Part shown: piece after piece, positions 7,704 through 16,786 of the stretch
Layout of the letters: every line of letters starts with the position of its first letter
Numbering within the stretch: position 1 is the stretch's first letter
Origin: an uncultured Bacteroidales bacterium
GTDB taxonomy: Bacteria > Bacteroidota > Bacteroidia > Bacteroidales > P3
Assembly: GCA_900314925.1 (NCBI GenBank)
Contig: OMXC01000021.1
Coordinates: 1 to 45,180, forward strand
Length of the DNA stretch: 45,180 nt
Direction: 5' to 3'
The notes under the pieces: model-generated
Database searches by the model: none
The model's input: only the letters and a program-made list of their open reading frames with translations
What the model was told of the DNA's origin: nothing
Made by a program: the position numbers and the translations under genes

Positions 7704-9230
7704 TTATTCCCACTCTATGGTTGCCGGCGGCTTGGAGCTGATGTCGTAGCACACGCGGTTGACGCCCTTCACACGGTTGATGATCTCGTTCGAGACCTTG
7801 GCCATGAAGTCGTAGGGCAGGTGGCTCCAGTCGGCGGTCATGCCGTCGACGCTCTCCACGGCGCGCAGGGCCACGACGCTCTCGTAGGTGCGCTCGTCGC
7901 CCATGACGCCCACGCTCTGCACCGGCAGCAGCATGGCGCCGGCCTGCCACACCTTGTCGTACAGGCCCGCGTCGCGCAGACCCTGTATGAAGATGTCGTC
8001 AACCTCCTGCAGGATGCGCACCTTCTCGGGCGTCACGTCGCTCAGTATGCGTATCGCCAGGCCGGGGCCCGGGAAGGGATGGCGCCCGATTAGGCTGTCC
8101 TTGATGCCAAGCTGGCGGCCCACGCGGCGCACCTCGTCCTTGAAGAGCGAGCGCAGCGGCTCCACGAGCTTGAGCTTCATATAGTCGGGCAAGCCGCCAA
8201 CATTGTGGTGGCTCTTGATGGTCTGGCTGGGACCTTTGACGCTGGAGCTCTCGATGACGTCAGGGTAAATGGTGCCCTGGCCGAGCCACTTGGCGTCGGT
8301 GATGAGCTTGGCCTCGGCGTCGAAGACGTCGATGAAGGTCTTGCCTATGCCCTTGCGCTTCTTCTCGGGGTCCTTGACGCCGGCCAGCACATCGTAGAAG
8401 CGCTGCTTGGCGTCGACGCCCTTCACGTTGAGGCCCATGTCCTTGTAGCTCTCGAGCACGCTCTCGAACTCGTTTTTGCGCAGCAGGCCGTTGTCGACGA
8501 AGATGCAGTGCAGCTGGTGGCCTATGGCGCGGTTGAGCAGCACGGCGGCCACGGTGCTGTCCACACCGCCGCTGAGGCCGAGCACCACCTTGTCGCCGCC
8601 CACCTTCTCGCGCAGCTCCTTCACCGTGGTCTCGATGAAGCTCTCCGGCGTCCACTCCTGGCGGCAGCCGCAGATGCCCACCACGAAGTTGCGCAGCAGC
8701 GTCGGGCCGTCCACCGAGTGGTGCACCTCGGGGTGGAACTGTATGGCGTAGGTCTGTTCGCCCTCGATCTGATAGCCTGCATACTGCACATTCTCAGTGC
8801 TGCAGATGGTCTTGTAGCCCGCCGGCAACGCCTCGATGGTGTCGCCGTGGCTCATCCACACCTGGCTGCCCATGGGCACGCCCTTCATCAGCGGGTTGCT
8901 GCCGTCGATGAACGACAGGTTGGCGCGGCCATACTCGCGTATCTTGCTCTGCTGCACGCGACCGCCGCCCCACTTGGCCAGATACTGGGCGCCGTAGCAC
9001 ACCGCCAGCAGCGGCAGTTTGCCCTTGATGCCCGTCATGTCGGGCACCGGCGCGTCGGCAGCGTTGCAGCTGTAGGGGCTGCCGCTGAACACTACGCCCT
9101 TGACCTCCGGCGTCAGCGCCGGAACCTTGTCGAAGGGGTGGATCTCGCAGTAAACATTAAGCTCGCGTATCTTGCGCGCGATAAGCTGAGTGTACTGACT
9201 ACCAAAGTCTAATATAATAATCGTATCCAT
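7704..9230 (-). CDS. guaA: GMP synthase (glutamine-hydrolysing)
   Basis: The 508-residue protein makes GMP from XMP, ATP and glutamine. The class I amidotransferase domain has the nucleophile C78 (LLAVCYGAQ) and the partners H166 and E168 (FHPEVHHS). The ATP-pyrophosphatase domain has the P-loop SGGVDS at 220-225, and the C-terminal dimerisation domain ends in the conserved KPPATIEWE. The start at 9230 was chosen because it begins directly with [12 protein letters not shown] and leaves a leader of about 16 nt after the -7 element at 9253-9260; the ATG at 9239 would leave almost none. It leads the leftward unit with the LysM protein, lpxC and lpxA. Confidence 0.95.
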   Translation of the reverse strand: MDTIIILDFGSQYTQLIARKIRELNVYCEIHPFDKVPALTPEVKGVVFSGSPYSCNAADAPVPDMTGIKGKLPLLAVCYGAQYLAKWGGGRVQQSKIREYGRANLSFIDGSNPLMKGVPMGSQVWMSHGDTIEALPAGYKTICSTENVQYAGYQIEGEQTYAIQFHPEVHHSVDGPTLLRNFVVGICGCRQEWTPESFIETTVKELREKVGGDKVVLGLSGGVDSTVAAVLLNRAIGHQLHCIFVDNGLLRKNEFESVLESYKDMGLNVKGVDAKQRFYDVLAGVKDPEKKRKGIGKTFIDVFDAEAKLITDAKWLGQGTIYPDVIESSSVKGPSQTIKSHHNVGGLPDYMKLKLVEPLRSLFKDEVRRVGRQLGIKDSLIGRHPFPGPGLAIRILSDVTPEKVRILQEVDDIFIQGLRDAGLYDKVWQAGAMLLPVQSVGVMGDERTYESVVALRAVESVDGMTADWSHLPYDFMAKVSNEIINRVKGVNRVCYDISSKPPATIEWE

Positions 9231-9252
9231 TCCGAACATATATTTTAAAATG

Positions 9253-9260
9253 CAAAGGTA
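9253..9260 (-). promoter_or_regulatory. -7 element of the guaA-lpxA unit
   Basis: TACCTTTG on the minus strand matches TAnnTTTG exactly and lies 22 nt before the chosen guaA start. Confidence 0.65.
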
Positions 9261-9310
9261 CGATTTTTTTCGGAAACAGAGCGTCATTCCTATGTTAAAT
9301 TTTTCAAACA

Positions 9311-9440
9311 CCCCCCTCTCCGGTACGGAGCCGGTACGGAGTCCCTACGGCCGTTCTTCAGTAGTTCTTCAGTAGTTCTTCAGTGCGGCACTGAAGAACT
9401 ACTGAAGAACTACTGAAGAAATGCCGTACCGAGGGGGGAC
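9311..9440. repeat. long palindromic intergenic element
   Basis: The core (9354-9420) is a perfect inverted repeat with two 33-nt arms and one unpaired G at 9387. Each arm is itself built from 11-bp direct repeats of TTCTTCAGTAG. Outside the core, GGTACGG words at 9321-9339 pair imperfectly with CCGTACCG at 9424-9431, and C-runs pair with G-runs, extending the hairpin. It lies between the divergent guaA and bamD promoters. It is either a REP/MITE-type element or a very strong bidirectional hairpin. Confidence 0.8.
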
Positions 9441-9491
9441 GGTGGCGGCGAGGGGGGCGCGGGGTGCGAAAAAAGCGGCTTTTTTAAATTA

Positions 9492-9525
9492 TTTGCGCGC
9501 AATCAAAGAAAAATTTGTATCTTTG
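9492..9525 (+). promoter_or_regulatory. bamD promoter
   Basis: TTTG at 9492-9495 and TATCTTTG at 9518-9525 are separated by 22 nt. The predicted transcription start falls within a few bases of the bamD ATG (9532), so the message should be almost leaderless. Confidence 0.65.
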
Positions 9526-9531
9526 CAATTT

Positions 9532-10344
9532 ATGAAAACGGCAAAAAATATCCTCAATATCATTGCAATAAGCTTGTTGCTAACGAGTTGCAACAAGTTT
9601 GACAAAATCCTCAAGAGCAACGATTACGACGCCAAATACCAGGCGGCGATGCAATACTACAACGAAAACAGCTACTCGAAGGCCATCCAGCTGTTCGAGA
9701 ACCTGACGCTGCACTACCGCGGCCGCGACAACGCCGAGGAGATTGCCTGGTACTACGGCCAGTCGCTCTACAAGGAGAAGGACTACTACATGGCGGGCTA
9801 CCAGTTCAAACGCTTCGCGCGGCAGTTCCCCTACAGCGAGCGCGTCGAGGAGGGCTCCTTCCTCTCGGCTTACTGCAAATACATGGAGTCGCCGAGCTAC
9901 ACGCTCGACCAGAGCCTCACGCGCGAGGCCATAGAGGAGTTTGAGGCCTTCGCCGAGCGGTGGCCGCGCAGCACGCGCATGCCCGAGGTGAACCGCTACC
10001 TCGACGAGATGCGCAACAAGCTGATGAAGAAGGATTACGAGCTCGCCTACGGCTACTACTACACCGAGGAGTACCGCGCAGCCTACGAGAGCCTCAAGAA
10101 CTTCATCAACCTGTACCCCGAGGCGCCGATGCGCGGCGACGCCATGTACTACATGCTCCGCTCGGGCTACCTGTACGCCATCGACAGCCGCGAGGACAAG
10201 AAGCAAGAGCGCCTGCAGCAGGTGACGGCCGACTTTGACCGCGTGGTGAGCAGCATCACCGACCCCAAGCAGCTGGCCGACGCGCAGAACATCTACACCA
10301 AGACCCGCGAGGAGCTGGCCAAGATGGAGAACAAAGAGAAATAA
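9532..10344 (+). CDS. bamD: outer membrane assembly lipoprotein BamD
   Basis: Starting at 9532 gives 270 residues with a lipoprotein signal (ISLLLTSC). The upstream in-frame extension to 9421 overlaps the promoter and palindrome and is rejected. TPR-like helical repeats fill the protein (YNENSYSKAIQLFENL, KDYYMAGYQFKRFARQFP), as in BamD/YfiO, the essential BAM-complex partner of BamA that inserts outer-membrane beta-barrels. The order bamD, omega subunit, coaBC is a typical Bacteroidota neighbourhood, which supports the call. The three genes are probably one transcript, with gaps of 18 and 38 bp. Confidence 0.92.
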   Translation: MKTAKNILNIIAISLLLTSCNKFDKILKSNDYDAKYQAAMQYYNENSYSKAIQLFENLTLHYRGRDNAEEIAWYYGQSLYKEKDYYMAGYQFKRFARQFPYSERVEEGSFLSAYCKYMESPSYTLDQSLTREAIEEFEAFAERWPRSTRMPEVNRYLDEMRNKLMKKDYELAYGYYYTEEYRAAYESLKNFINLYPEAPMRGDAMYYMLRSGYLYAIDSREDKKQERLQQVTADFDRVVSSITDPKQLADAQNIYTKTREELAKMENKEK

Positions 10345-10362
10345 AAAAAACAACATAAAACA

Positions 10363-10737
10363 ATGGAAGAGAAGAAGAAAATCATCAACACAACCATCAC
10401 CCGCAACACTGCCGACTTCAGCCGCCAGACCAACAACATCTACGAGACCGTGGCCATGCTCACCAAGCGCGCCAACCAGATTGCCGCCGAGGAGAAGAAG
10501 GAGCTGCACAGCCGCATCGACGATTTCCGCACTGGCGGCGACGGCGTGGACGAGATGTTCGAGAACCGCGAGCAGATAGAGATCGTGCGCCGCTACGAGC
10601 AGATGCCCAAGCCCACCCTCGAAGCCATTGAAGAATACCTCGATGGCGACATCTACTACCGCAACCCCGCCAAGGAGAACCAGCAGGCCGCCCGCTTCGA
10701 GGCCATGGAGGAAGAAGTCATTAAGGAGAACGCCTGA
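10363..10737 (+). CDS. rpoZ: RNA polymerase omega subunit, Bacteroidota type
   Basis: The 124-residue protein contains the omega-like core NNIYETVAMLTKRANQIA, followed by the FENREQIEI and PKPTLEAIEEYLDG blocks and the YRNPAKE tail. These are typical of the divergent Bacteroidota omega protein encoded between bamD and coaBC. Omega helps assemble and stabilise the beta-prime subunit. No anomalies are seen. Confidence 0.85.
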   Translation: MEEKKKIINTTITRNTADFSRQTNNIYETVAMLTKRANQIAAEEKKELHSRIDDFRTGGDGVDEMFENREQIEIVRRYEQMPKPTLEAIEEYLDGDIYYRNPAKENQQAARFEAMEEEVIKENA

Positions 10738-10775
10738 CGGCGTCAATGCGATAACGCCATAGCAAGACAATCAGG

Positions 10776-11948
10776 ATGAAGATCATCGTCGGCATCACGG
10801 GAGGCATAGCGGCCTACAAGGCGCCGGAGTTGGTGCGCCTGCTGAAGAAGGCAGGGCACGAGGTGCGCTGCGCCGCCACGGAGCACGCGCTGGAGTTCGT
10901 CACGAGGGTGACCCTGGAGACGGTCTCCGGGGCGCCGCTTTACAGCGACCTCTTCGCCTCGGGGCGCACGGAGCACATCTCCCTCAAGGACTGGGGCGAG
11001 ATGCTGGTGGTGGCCCCGGCGACGGCCAACATCATAGGCAAGGTGGCCTCCGGCATAGCCGACGACGCGCTGAGCACGCTGCTGCTGGCCTTCTCGGGCA
11101 AGCCCGTGGTCATGGCTCCGGCCATGAACTGCGAGATGTGGGCGCACCCCGCCGTGCAGCGCAACGTAGAGACGCTCAAGTCATGGGGCATCCGCATGGT
11201 AGGCCCCGCGGAGGGCGAGCTGGCCTGCGGCGTCAGCGGTGTGGGCCGCATGGCGGAACCGCAGCAGATTGTTGACGCCATCGGCGAAGGCGGACCCCTG
11301 AAGCTCAACGGCGAGCGGTGGCTCGTCACGGCAGGGCCCACCTACGAGCGCATCGACAGCGTGCGCTTCATAGGCAACTACAGCAGCGGCAAGATGGGCT
11401 TCGCCCTGGCCGAGGCGCTGGCCGGCGCCGGTGCCGAGGTGGAGCTGGTGACAGGGCCCACAAGCCTCAACATATCAACGAGTCAACGTGTCAACGTCCA
11501 TCGCGTGGAGAGCGCCCGCGAGATGTACGCCGCCGCCACCGAGGTGTTCCCCCGCTGCCACGGGGCCATCCTCTCGGCCGCCGTGGCCGACTACCGTCCG
11601 GCGGAGTGCGCCGACCACAAGCTGAAGAAGAACGGCTCCGAGGGCATGACCCTGGAGCTGGTGCAGAACCCCGACATACTGGCCACCCTCGGCGGCATGA
11701 AACGCGAGGGGCAGACGCTGGTGGGCTTCGCCCTGGAGACCGACAACGAGGAGGCCAACGCCCAGCGCAAGCTGGAGAAGAAGAACCTCGACTACATAGT
11801 CCTCAACTCGCTGCGCGACAAAGGCGCCGGCTTCGGCGTGGACACCAACAAGGTGTACATCATAGGCCGCGACGGCAGCCGCACGGAGAGCCCCCTGCTG
11901 AGCAAACAGGAGGTGGCACGCCTGATCATCAATACCGTAACGTCATGA
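10776..11948 (+). CDS. coaBC: bifunctional phosphopantothenoylcysteine decarboxylase/synthetase
   Basis: The 390-residue Dfp protein performs two coenzyme A steps: CTP-dependent ligation of cysteine to 4'-phosphopantothenate (CoaB) and FMN-dependent decarboxylation (CoaC). The CoaC part has the catalytic His at 67 (EHISL), the substrate motif PAMNCEMW at 115-122 and the active-site Cys at 151. CoaB begins near 180, with NYSSGKMGFALAE at 201-213 and AAVADYRP further on. Residues about 230-241 (SLNISTSQRVN) are encoded by a short tandem repeat of CAAC-start octamers (11469-11500), lying in a loop that is variable in the family. The stop codon overlaps the next gene's ATG (ATGA). Confidence 0.95.
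   Translation: MKIIVGITGGIAAYKAPELVRLLKKAGHEVRCAATEHALEFVTRVTLETVSGAPLYSDLFASGRTEHISLKDWGEMLVVAPATANIIGKVASGIADDALSTLLLAFSGKPVVMAPAMNCEMWAHPAVQRNVETLKSWGIRMVGPAEGELACGVSGVGRMAEPQQIVDAIGEGGPLKLNGERWLVTAGPTYERIDSVRFIGNYSSGKMGFALAEALAGAGAEVELVTGPTSLNISTSQRVNVHRVESAREMYAAATEVFPRCHGAILSAAVADYRPAECADHKLKKNGSEGMTLELVQNPDILATLGGMKREGQTLVGFALETDNEEANAQRKLEKKNLDYIVLNSLRDKGAGFGVDTNKVYIIGRDGSRTESPLLSKQEVARLIINTVTS
11469..11500 (+). repeat. octamer repeat inside coaBC
   Basis: Four degenerate 8-bp units (CAACATAT, CAACGAGT, CAACGTGT, CAACGTCC) run in tandem within the coding sequence and keep the frame. They encode about eleven residues of a variable surface loop. Confidence 0.6.
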
Positions 11949-12922
11949 AAAAGCTGTCTATCATAGCTATTATACTGGCTTCGTTGGCTATAGCAGGCGA
12001 GGCCTTTATTTTCGCCACCCGCAAGGAGGACAACAGCGACGAGATACTGACCAAGGCCATACGCGCCGGCTACCACGTCTACGCGCCGCCGATGCCAGAC
12101 ACGCTCTATTTCTGCGGCGAACGCGTGCCGCTCAACCTGTGGTATGTGCGCGAAGGGCTTGACCGCGAGCTGGTGAGCAACATGTACTACCAGAGCAACA
12201 CGCTCTTCAACATAAAGCGTGCCGCGCGCGTCTTCCCCACCATCGAGCGCATACTGAAGGAAGAGCATGTGCCGCAGGACATGAAGTACCTCTGCGTCAT
12301 AGAGAGCGGCCTGCAGAACGTCACCTCGCCCGCGGGCGCACAAGGCTACTGGCAGTTCATGAAGTCGACAGGGCAGAAATACGGGCTGGAGATAAGCGAC
12401 GAGATAGACATGCGCAACGACCTCGAGGCCTCGACCCGCGCCGCCTGCCGCTACCTCAAGGAGCTGAAGCGCCGCTTCGGGGGCTGGACGGAGGCCGCGG
12501 CGGCCTACAACTGCGGCGAGAACGGACTGGAGAGACGCCTCGCCAACCAGCGGCAGAAAAGCTACTACGAGCTGATGCTCAACCGCGAGACACAGCGCTA
12601 CGTGTACCGCATACTGGCCCTGAAGCTCATCATGCAGCACCCGCAGGACTACGGCTACACGGTGCGCCGCTGCGACACATACCCCGAGCTGCCCTACGAG
12701 GAGGTGACGCTCGGCGGACAGAACGTGGACCTCGTGCAGTTCGCCGCAGACAACGGCACGAGCTACAAAATGGTGCGCACCATGAACCCGTGGCTCACCA
12801 CCGACAAGCTGAAGAACAAAGGCGGCAATAGCTACAAGGTGCGCATACCCACCAAGAAAGGCACCGAATACAACACAATAGTCAAAGGCAAGCACGACAC
12901 TACTGTTATAGATGGGTTATAG
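11945..12922 (+). CDS. lytic transglycosylase (SLT/MltD-like)
   Basis: The ATG at 11945 overlaps the coaBC stop codon and gives 325 residues; the longer open frame from 11318 is a shadow of coaBC. An N-terminal membrane anchor or signal spans about 4-24. The SLT domain has the catalytic Glu at 120 (VIESGLQNVTSPAGAQGYWQF) and the AYNCGENGLER block typical of family 1 enzymes such as MltD. These cleave the glycan strand of peptidoglycan to form 1,6-anhydro-MurNAc ends. The C-terminal part lacks an obvious complete LysM. The call is reliable at family level only. Confidence 0.86.
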   Translation: MKKLSIIAIILASLAIAGEAFIFATRKEDNSDEILTKAIRAGYHVYAPPMPDTLYFCGERVPLNLWYVREGLDRELVSNMYYQSNTLFNIKRAARVFPTIERILKEEHVPQDMKYLCVIESGLQNVTSPAGAQGYWQFMKSTGQKYGLEISDEIDMRNDLEASTRAACRYLKELKRRFGGWTEAAAAYNCGENGLERRLANQRQKSYYELMLNRETQRYVYRILALKLIMQHPQDYGYTVRRCDTYPELPYEEVTLGGQNVDLVQFAADNGTSYKMVRTMNPWLTTDKLKNKGGNSYKVRIPTKKGTEYNTIVKGKHDTTVIDGL

Positions 12923-12943
12923 GTTATTGATTAAAGGGGAAAC

Positions 12944-15775
12944 ATGGAAGACGACAAGATAAAGATATTGGGCGCCAGGGAGCACAACCTGCAGAATGTG
13001 GACCTGGAGATACCGCGCGGCAAGCTGGTGGTGTTCACCGGGCTGAGCGGCAGCGGCAAATCATCCCTGGCGTTCGACACAATACACGCCGAGGGGCAGC
13101 GCCGCTACATGGAGACCTTCTCGGCCTACGCGCGCCACTTCATAGGCAACATGGAGCGGCCCGATGTGGACCTGATAGAGGGCCTGTCGCCCGTCATCGC
13201 CATCGAGCAGAAGAGCACGAACAACAACCCGCGCTCCACGGTGGGCACGCTGACCGACACCTACGACCTGCTGCGTCTGCTCTACGCCCGCATCGGCAAA
13301 GCCTACAGCATAGAGAGCGGCAAGCCCATGGTGAAGTACAGCGAGGAGAAGATACTGGAGATCATCACCAGCGAGTACGGCAGCCGCGACATCATGGTGC
13401 TGGCGCCGCTGGTGAAGGGACGCAAGGGCCACTACCGCGAGCTCTTCGAGCAGGTGGCCAAGAAGGGATTTCTGAAGGTGAGAGTGGACGGCGAGGTGAA
13501 GGAGATTACATACAAGATGCAGGTGGACCGCTACAAGGTGCACGACATAGAGCTGGTGGTGGACCGGCTGCGCGCCGACCGCAACGCCAGCCGCCTGCGC
13601 GAGGCTGTGCAGACGGCCTTCCGCCAGGGCAAAGGGGTGCTGATGGTGCTCAACAACGAGGACGGCACGGTGCGCCACTTCAGCCGCATGCTGATGGACC
13701 CGGACACGGGCCTCTCCTACCCTGAGCCGGAACCCAATACATTCTCGTTCAACTCGCCCTACGGCGCGTGCCCGCACTGCAACGGCCTGGGCGAGGTGGC
13801 GCAGATAGACATGCAGAAGCTCATCCCCGACCCCAAGAAGAGTCTGCGCGACGGCGCCATAGAGGTGATGGGCAAGTACTCGCCCACGAACTACGTCTAC
13901 CGCAAGGTGGAGCTCATGGGGCGCCACTACGGCTTCACGCTCGACACGCCGGTGGCCGAGCTCAGCGACGAGGCCCTGAACGCCATCCTCTACGGCAGCA
14001 ACCACTTCACCGGCATCGAAGACCCCGAAGACCCGGGCTTCCTCAGCGAGTTTCCCGGCATAGTGACCTATATGTCGAACCTGGCGCTCGACGACGCGTC
14101 GTCGAGCCTGCAGAAGTGGGTGGCCTCGTTCATGAACACGGTGCCGTGCCCCGAATGCCACGGCCACAGGCTGAAGCCCGAAAGCCTGGCGTTCCGCATA
14201 CTGGACAAGAACATCGGCGACCTGGCGGACATGGACCTGCTGGAGCTGCAGGAGTGGCTCGAAGCCCTGGAGCCGCAGCTCGACAAGCGCGACGCCGCCG
14301 TGGCCCACGAGGTGCTCAAGGAGGTGCTCAAGCGCCTGTCGTTCCTCAACAACGTGGGCGTGGGCTACCTCTCGATGAACCGCAGCGCCAAGAGCCTCAG
14401 CGGCGGCGAGGCGCAGCGCATACGCCTGGCCACGCAGATAGGCTCGCAGCTGACCAACGTGCTCTACATCCTCGACGAGCCGAGCATAGGCCTCCACCAG
14501 CGCGACAACCGCCGCCTGATAGACAGTCTGAAACAGCTGCGCGACCTCGGCAACTCGGTCATCGTCGTCGAGCACGACCGCGACATGATGCTCGCCGCCG
14601 ACTACCTGGTCGACATCGGCCCCGGCGCCGGCGTGCACGGCGGCAAGGTGCTCTTCGCCGGCGAGGTGACCGACAAAGTGCTGGCGAAGCACAAACCAAG
14701 CATAACGCTCGACTACCTCTCGCGCCGCCGCGACATAGAGCTGCCCAAACGGCGCAGCGTCAAGGGCCGTGAGCATATAATACTGAAGGGCGCCACGGGC
14801 AACAACCTCCGCGGCGTAGACCTCGACCTGCCGCTGGGCCTCTTCGTCTGCGTCACGGGTGTCTCGGGCTCCGGCAAGAGCACCCTCATCAACGACACCT
14901 TGCAGCCCATCCTCAGCCAGCACTTCTACCGCTCGCTGCGGGCGCCGCTGCCATACCGCAGCATCGAGGGCATCGACAACATCGACAAGGTCATCCAGAT
15001 AGACCAGAGCCCCATCGGGCGCACGCCGCGCAGCAACCCCGCCACCTACGCGGGCTTCTTCGACGACATACGGCGCCTCTTCGCCGAGCTGCCGTCGGCG
15101 CGCATCCGCGGCTACAAGCCCGGCCGCTTCAGCTTCAACGTCAGCGGCGGCCGCTGCGAGCACTGCAAGGGCGCCGGCCTGCGCACGATAGAGATGAACT
15201 TCCTGCCCGACGTGTATGTGCAGTGCGAGGTGTGCGGCGGCAAACGCTACAACCGCGAGACGCTGGAGATACGCTACAAGGGCAAGTCCATCAGCGACGT
15301 GCTCGACATGACGGTGGACGAGGCCGTGGAGTTCTTCGACGCCTACCCCAAGCTGCGGCGCAAGCTGCTGGCGCTGCAGGACGTAGGCCTCGGCTACATC
15401 ACTCTCGGCCAGCAGAGCACCACCCTCAGCGGCGGCGAGGCGCAGCGCGTCAAACTGGCCACCGAGCTCTCGCGCACCGATACCGGCAAGACATTATATA
15501 TATTGGATGAGCCCACCACAGGCCTCCACTTCGAGGACATCCGCATACTGCTCGGCGTGCTGCAGAAGCTCGTCGACAAGGGCAACACGGTCCTCGTCAT
15601 CGAGCACAACATGGACGTCATCAAGGTGGCCGACTGGGTCATCGACCTCGGCCCCGACGGCGGCCGCGCCGGCGGTCGCATCACCTTCTGCGGTACGCCA
15701 GAAGACCTTGCCATACAGAAAGATAACTTCACCGGCCAATACCTAAAGGCTGAGCTGGCTGCCATGAAGCGTTAA
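12944..15775 (+). CDS. uvrA: excinuclease ABC subunit A
   Basis: The 943-residue protein is the DNA-damage sensor of nucleotide excision repair. It has two ABC ATPase modules: Walker A motifs GLSGSGKS (33-40) and GVSGSGKS (about 639), each with a signature LSGGEAQR, plus LDEP Walker B boxes. Zinc-binding CxxC pairs appear at about 276 (CPHC) and 402 (CPEC) in the first half, and at about 738 (CEHC) and 762 (CEVC) in the second. The length is that of normal UvrA. It follows the transglycosylase by 21 bp and may be read through from that operon. Confidence 0.98.
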   Translation: MEDDKIKILGAREHNLQNVDLEIPRGKLVVFTGLSGSGKSSLAFDTIHAEGQRRYMETFSAYARHFIGNMERPDVDLIEGLSPVIAIEQKSTNNNPRSTVGTLTDTYDLLRLLYARIGKAYSIESGKPMVKYSEEKILEIITSEYGSRDIMVLAPLVKGRKGHYRELFEQVAKKGFLKVRVDGEVKEITYKMQVDRYKVHDIELVVDRLRADRNASRLREAVQTAFRQGKGVLMVLNNEDGTVRHFSRMLMDPDTGLSYPEPEPNTFSFNSPYGACPHCNGLGEVAQIDMQKLIPDPKKSLRDGAIEVMGKYSPTNYVYRKVELMGRHYGFTLDTPVAELSDEALNAILYGSNHFTGIEDPEDPGFLSEFPGIVTYMSNLALDDASSSLQKWVASFMNTVPCPECHGHRLKPESLAFRILDKNIGDLADMDLLELQEWLEALEPQLDKRDAAVAHEVLKEVLKRLSFLNNVGVGYLSMNRSAKSLSGGEAQRIRLATQIGSQLTNVLYILDEPSIGLHQRDNRRLIDSLKQLRDLGNSVIVVEHDRDMMLAADYLVDIGPGAGVHGGKVLFAGEVTDKVLAKHKPSITLDYLSRRRDIELPKRRSVKGREHIILKGATGNNLRGVDLDLPLGLFVCVTGVSGSGKSTLINDTLQPILSQHFYRSLRAPLPYRSIEGIDNIDKVIQIDQSPIGRTPRSNPATYAGFFDDIRRLFAELPSARIRGYKPGRFSFNVSGGRCEHCKGAGLRTIEMNFLPDVYVQCEVCGGKRYNRETLEIRYKGKSISDVLDMTVDEAVEFFDAYPKLRRKLLALQDVGLGYITLGQQSTTLSGGEAQRVKLATELSRTDTGKTLYILDEPTTGLHFEDIRILLGVLQKLVDKGNTVLVIEHNMDVIKVADWVIDLGPDGGRAGGRITFCGTPEDLAIQKDNFTGQYLKAELAAMKR

Positions 15776-15786
15776 AGAAGTCACAC

Positions 15787-16242
15787 TCACTCCACTGGAC
15801 TCACTACAATCACTTCGCTTTTGCGAACCTTAATTACTTTTGTAGAGTTCTCTATTTCTGCCTGTGTAGTACCTTTGTACATCTTCAATTGTGCTGTAGA
15901 GCCATTAAACTCTATTACATCATATTTATAAAACATACTGCCATTAACGTAGGTAGTAATAGTATTACCGACAGCCTGATAAGTTCCTGTACCATTGCCA
16001 AGAACGCCACGCCCAGAATAGGAGCCATCCTCGTAGAATGTTGCGGAAAACATATTTGATACCTCCTGCCAATTATAATCAACCAACACATGAGTGCAGT
16101 CCCATGTACCATATAACTGGCTTATTGGATAATTGAAAGCGCTTACAGTACCTCCACCACCAGCATTATCTTTGTTTTTAGTACACGAAACTATTGTAAG
16201 AGTCACAGCAATAGCAAACATTATTAATATTAACTTTTTCAT
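15787..16242 (-). CDS. small lipoprotein, lipocalin-like
   Basis: Using the ATG at 16242 gives 151 residues with a clean lipoprotein signal (MKKLILIMFAIAVTLTIVSC); an upstream start at 16260 adds MKRHEK and is less likely. After a glycine-rich spacer, the mature part (YGTWDCTHVLVDYNW, FYEDGSYSGRG, GTGTYQAVGNTITTY) is built of short beta strands like the small lipocalin-type lipoproteins of Bacteroidota. No function can be assigned. The base composition is clearly more AT-rich than uvrA and the neighbours, suggesting a recently gained or fast-evolving gene. It converges on uvrA with an 11-bp gap. Confidence 0.7.
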   Translation of the reverse strand: MKKLILIMFAIAVTLTIVSCTKNKDNAGGGGTVSAFNYPISQLYGTWDCTHVLVDYNWQEVSNMFSATFYEDGSYSGRGVLGNGTGTYQAVGNTITTYVNGSMFYKYDVIEFNGSTAQLKMYKGTTQAEIENSTKVIKVRKSEVIVVSPVE

Positions 16243-16297
16243 CTTTTCATGCCGTTTCATCCTGTCAGCGCATCAGTTTATAATATTTAATACCGTT

Positions 16298-16684
16298 TTA
16301 CCGCATCAGCCACTCCCGCACCTCGGGGGGTATCACCTCGGAGCTGCTAGTGCTGCGGCGGTAGCCGGCCATGACAGTGCGGCACTCGACGCAGACCATA
16401 TCGGTCTCGGTGTTGATAACGCGTTGCATGATGGTGAGGCTCTTGTTGCCGAGCTTCTCCACCTCGGTGGTGACGGCGATGCTGTCGTGGTAGTGTATCT
16501 GCGCCCGGAAGTCGACGTCATAGTGCACAACCATGACGGTGAAGTCGCCCTTGGTGGGCGGCACCCCGTGCGAGGAGAAGAAGGCATCTTTGCCCAGGTC
16601 GAGGTACTCCATGATGACGGCGTTGTTGACGTGCCCCATCTGGTCCACGTCGTTGAAGCGTATCTGTATCGGTGTTGTATGCAT
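16298..16684 (-). CDS. acyl-CoA thioesterase, 4HBT hotdog fold (FadM/YbgC-like)
   Basis: The start at 16684 gives 128 residues beginning MHTTPIQIRFNDVDQMGHVNN. This RxxDxDxxGHVNN block is the active-site region of FadM/YbgC-type thioesterases, where the Asp activates water to hydrolyse acyl-CoA. The remainder (VVHYDVDFRAQIHYHD, TVMAGY) fits the single hotdog domain. Longer upstream openings cross the promoter and are rejected. A perfect -7 element lies 21 nt upstream, and the promoter is divergent from that of the M14 peptidase gene. Confidence 0.85.
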   Translation of the reverse strand: MHTTPIQIRFNDVDQMGHVNNAVIMEYLDLGKDAFFSSHGVPPTKGDFTVMVVHYDVDFRAQIHYHDSIAVTTEVEKLGNKSLTIMQRVINTETDMVCVECRTVMAGYRRSTSSSEVIPPEVREWLMR

Positions 16685-16704
16685 AGTCGTATCTTTTGAG
16701 TGTG

Positions 16705-16762
16705 CAAAAATACAAAAAAATAAGTTACCGAGCACCTATAATACATTTTTTTTGTAATTTTG
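16705..16762. promoter_or_regulatory. divergent promoter pair
   Basis: TATTTTTG on the minus strand (16705-16712) serves the thioesterase, and TAATTTTG on the plus strand (16755-16762) serves the M14 peptidase. Both match TAnnTTTG and lie 21-25 nt from their start codons. Confidence 0.65.
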
Positions 16763-16786
16763 CACCGTCTAAAACAGACTAAAAGT

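Noticed and set aside
13061..15163. Long open frame antisense to uvrA (700 codons)
   Set aside because: It is a composition shadow: GC-rich codons leave the opposite strand free of stops, and the translation is low-complexity Val/Ala/Leu-rich with no family features. The same applies to the other long antisense frames over guaA, lpxC, the receptor, the acyl-CoA ligase and rfbB.
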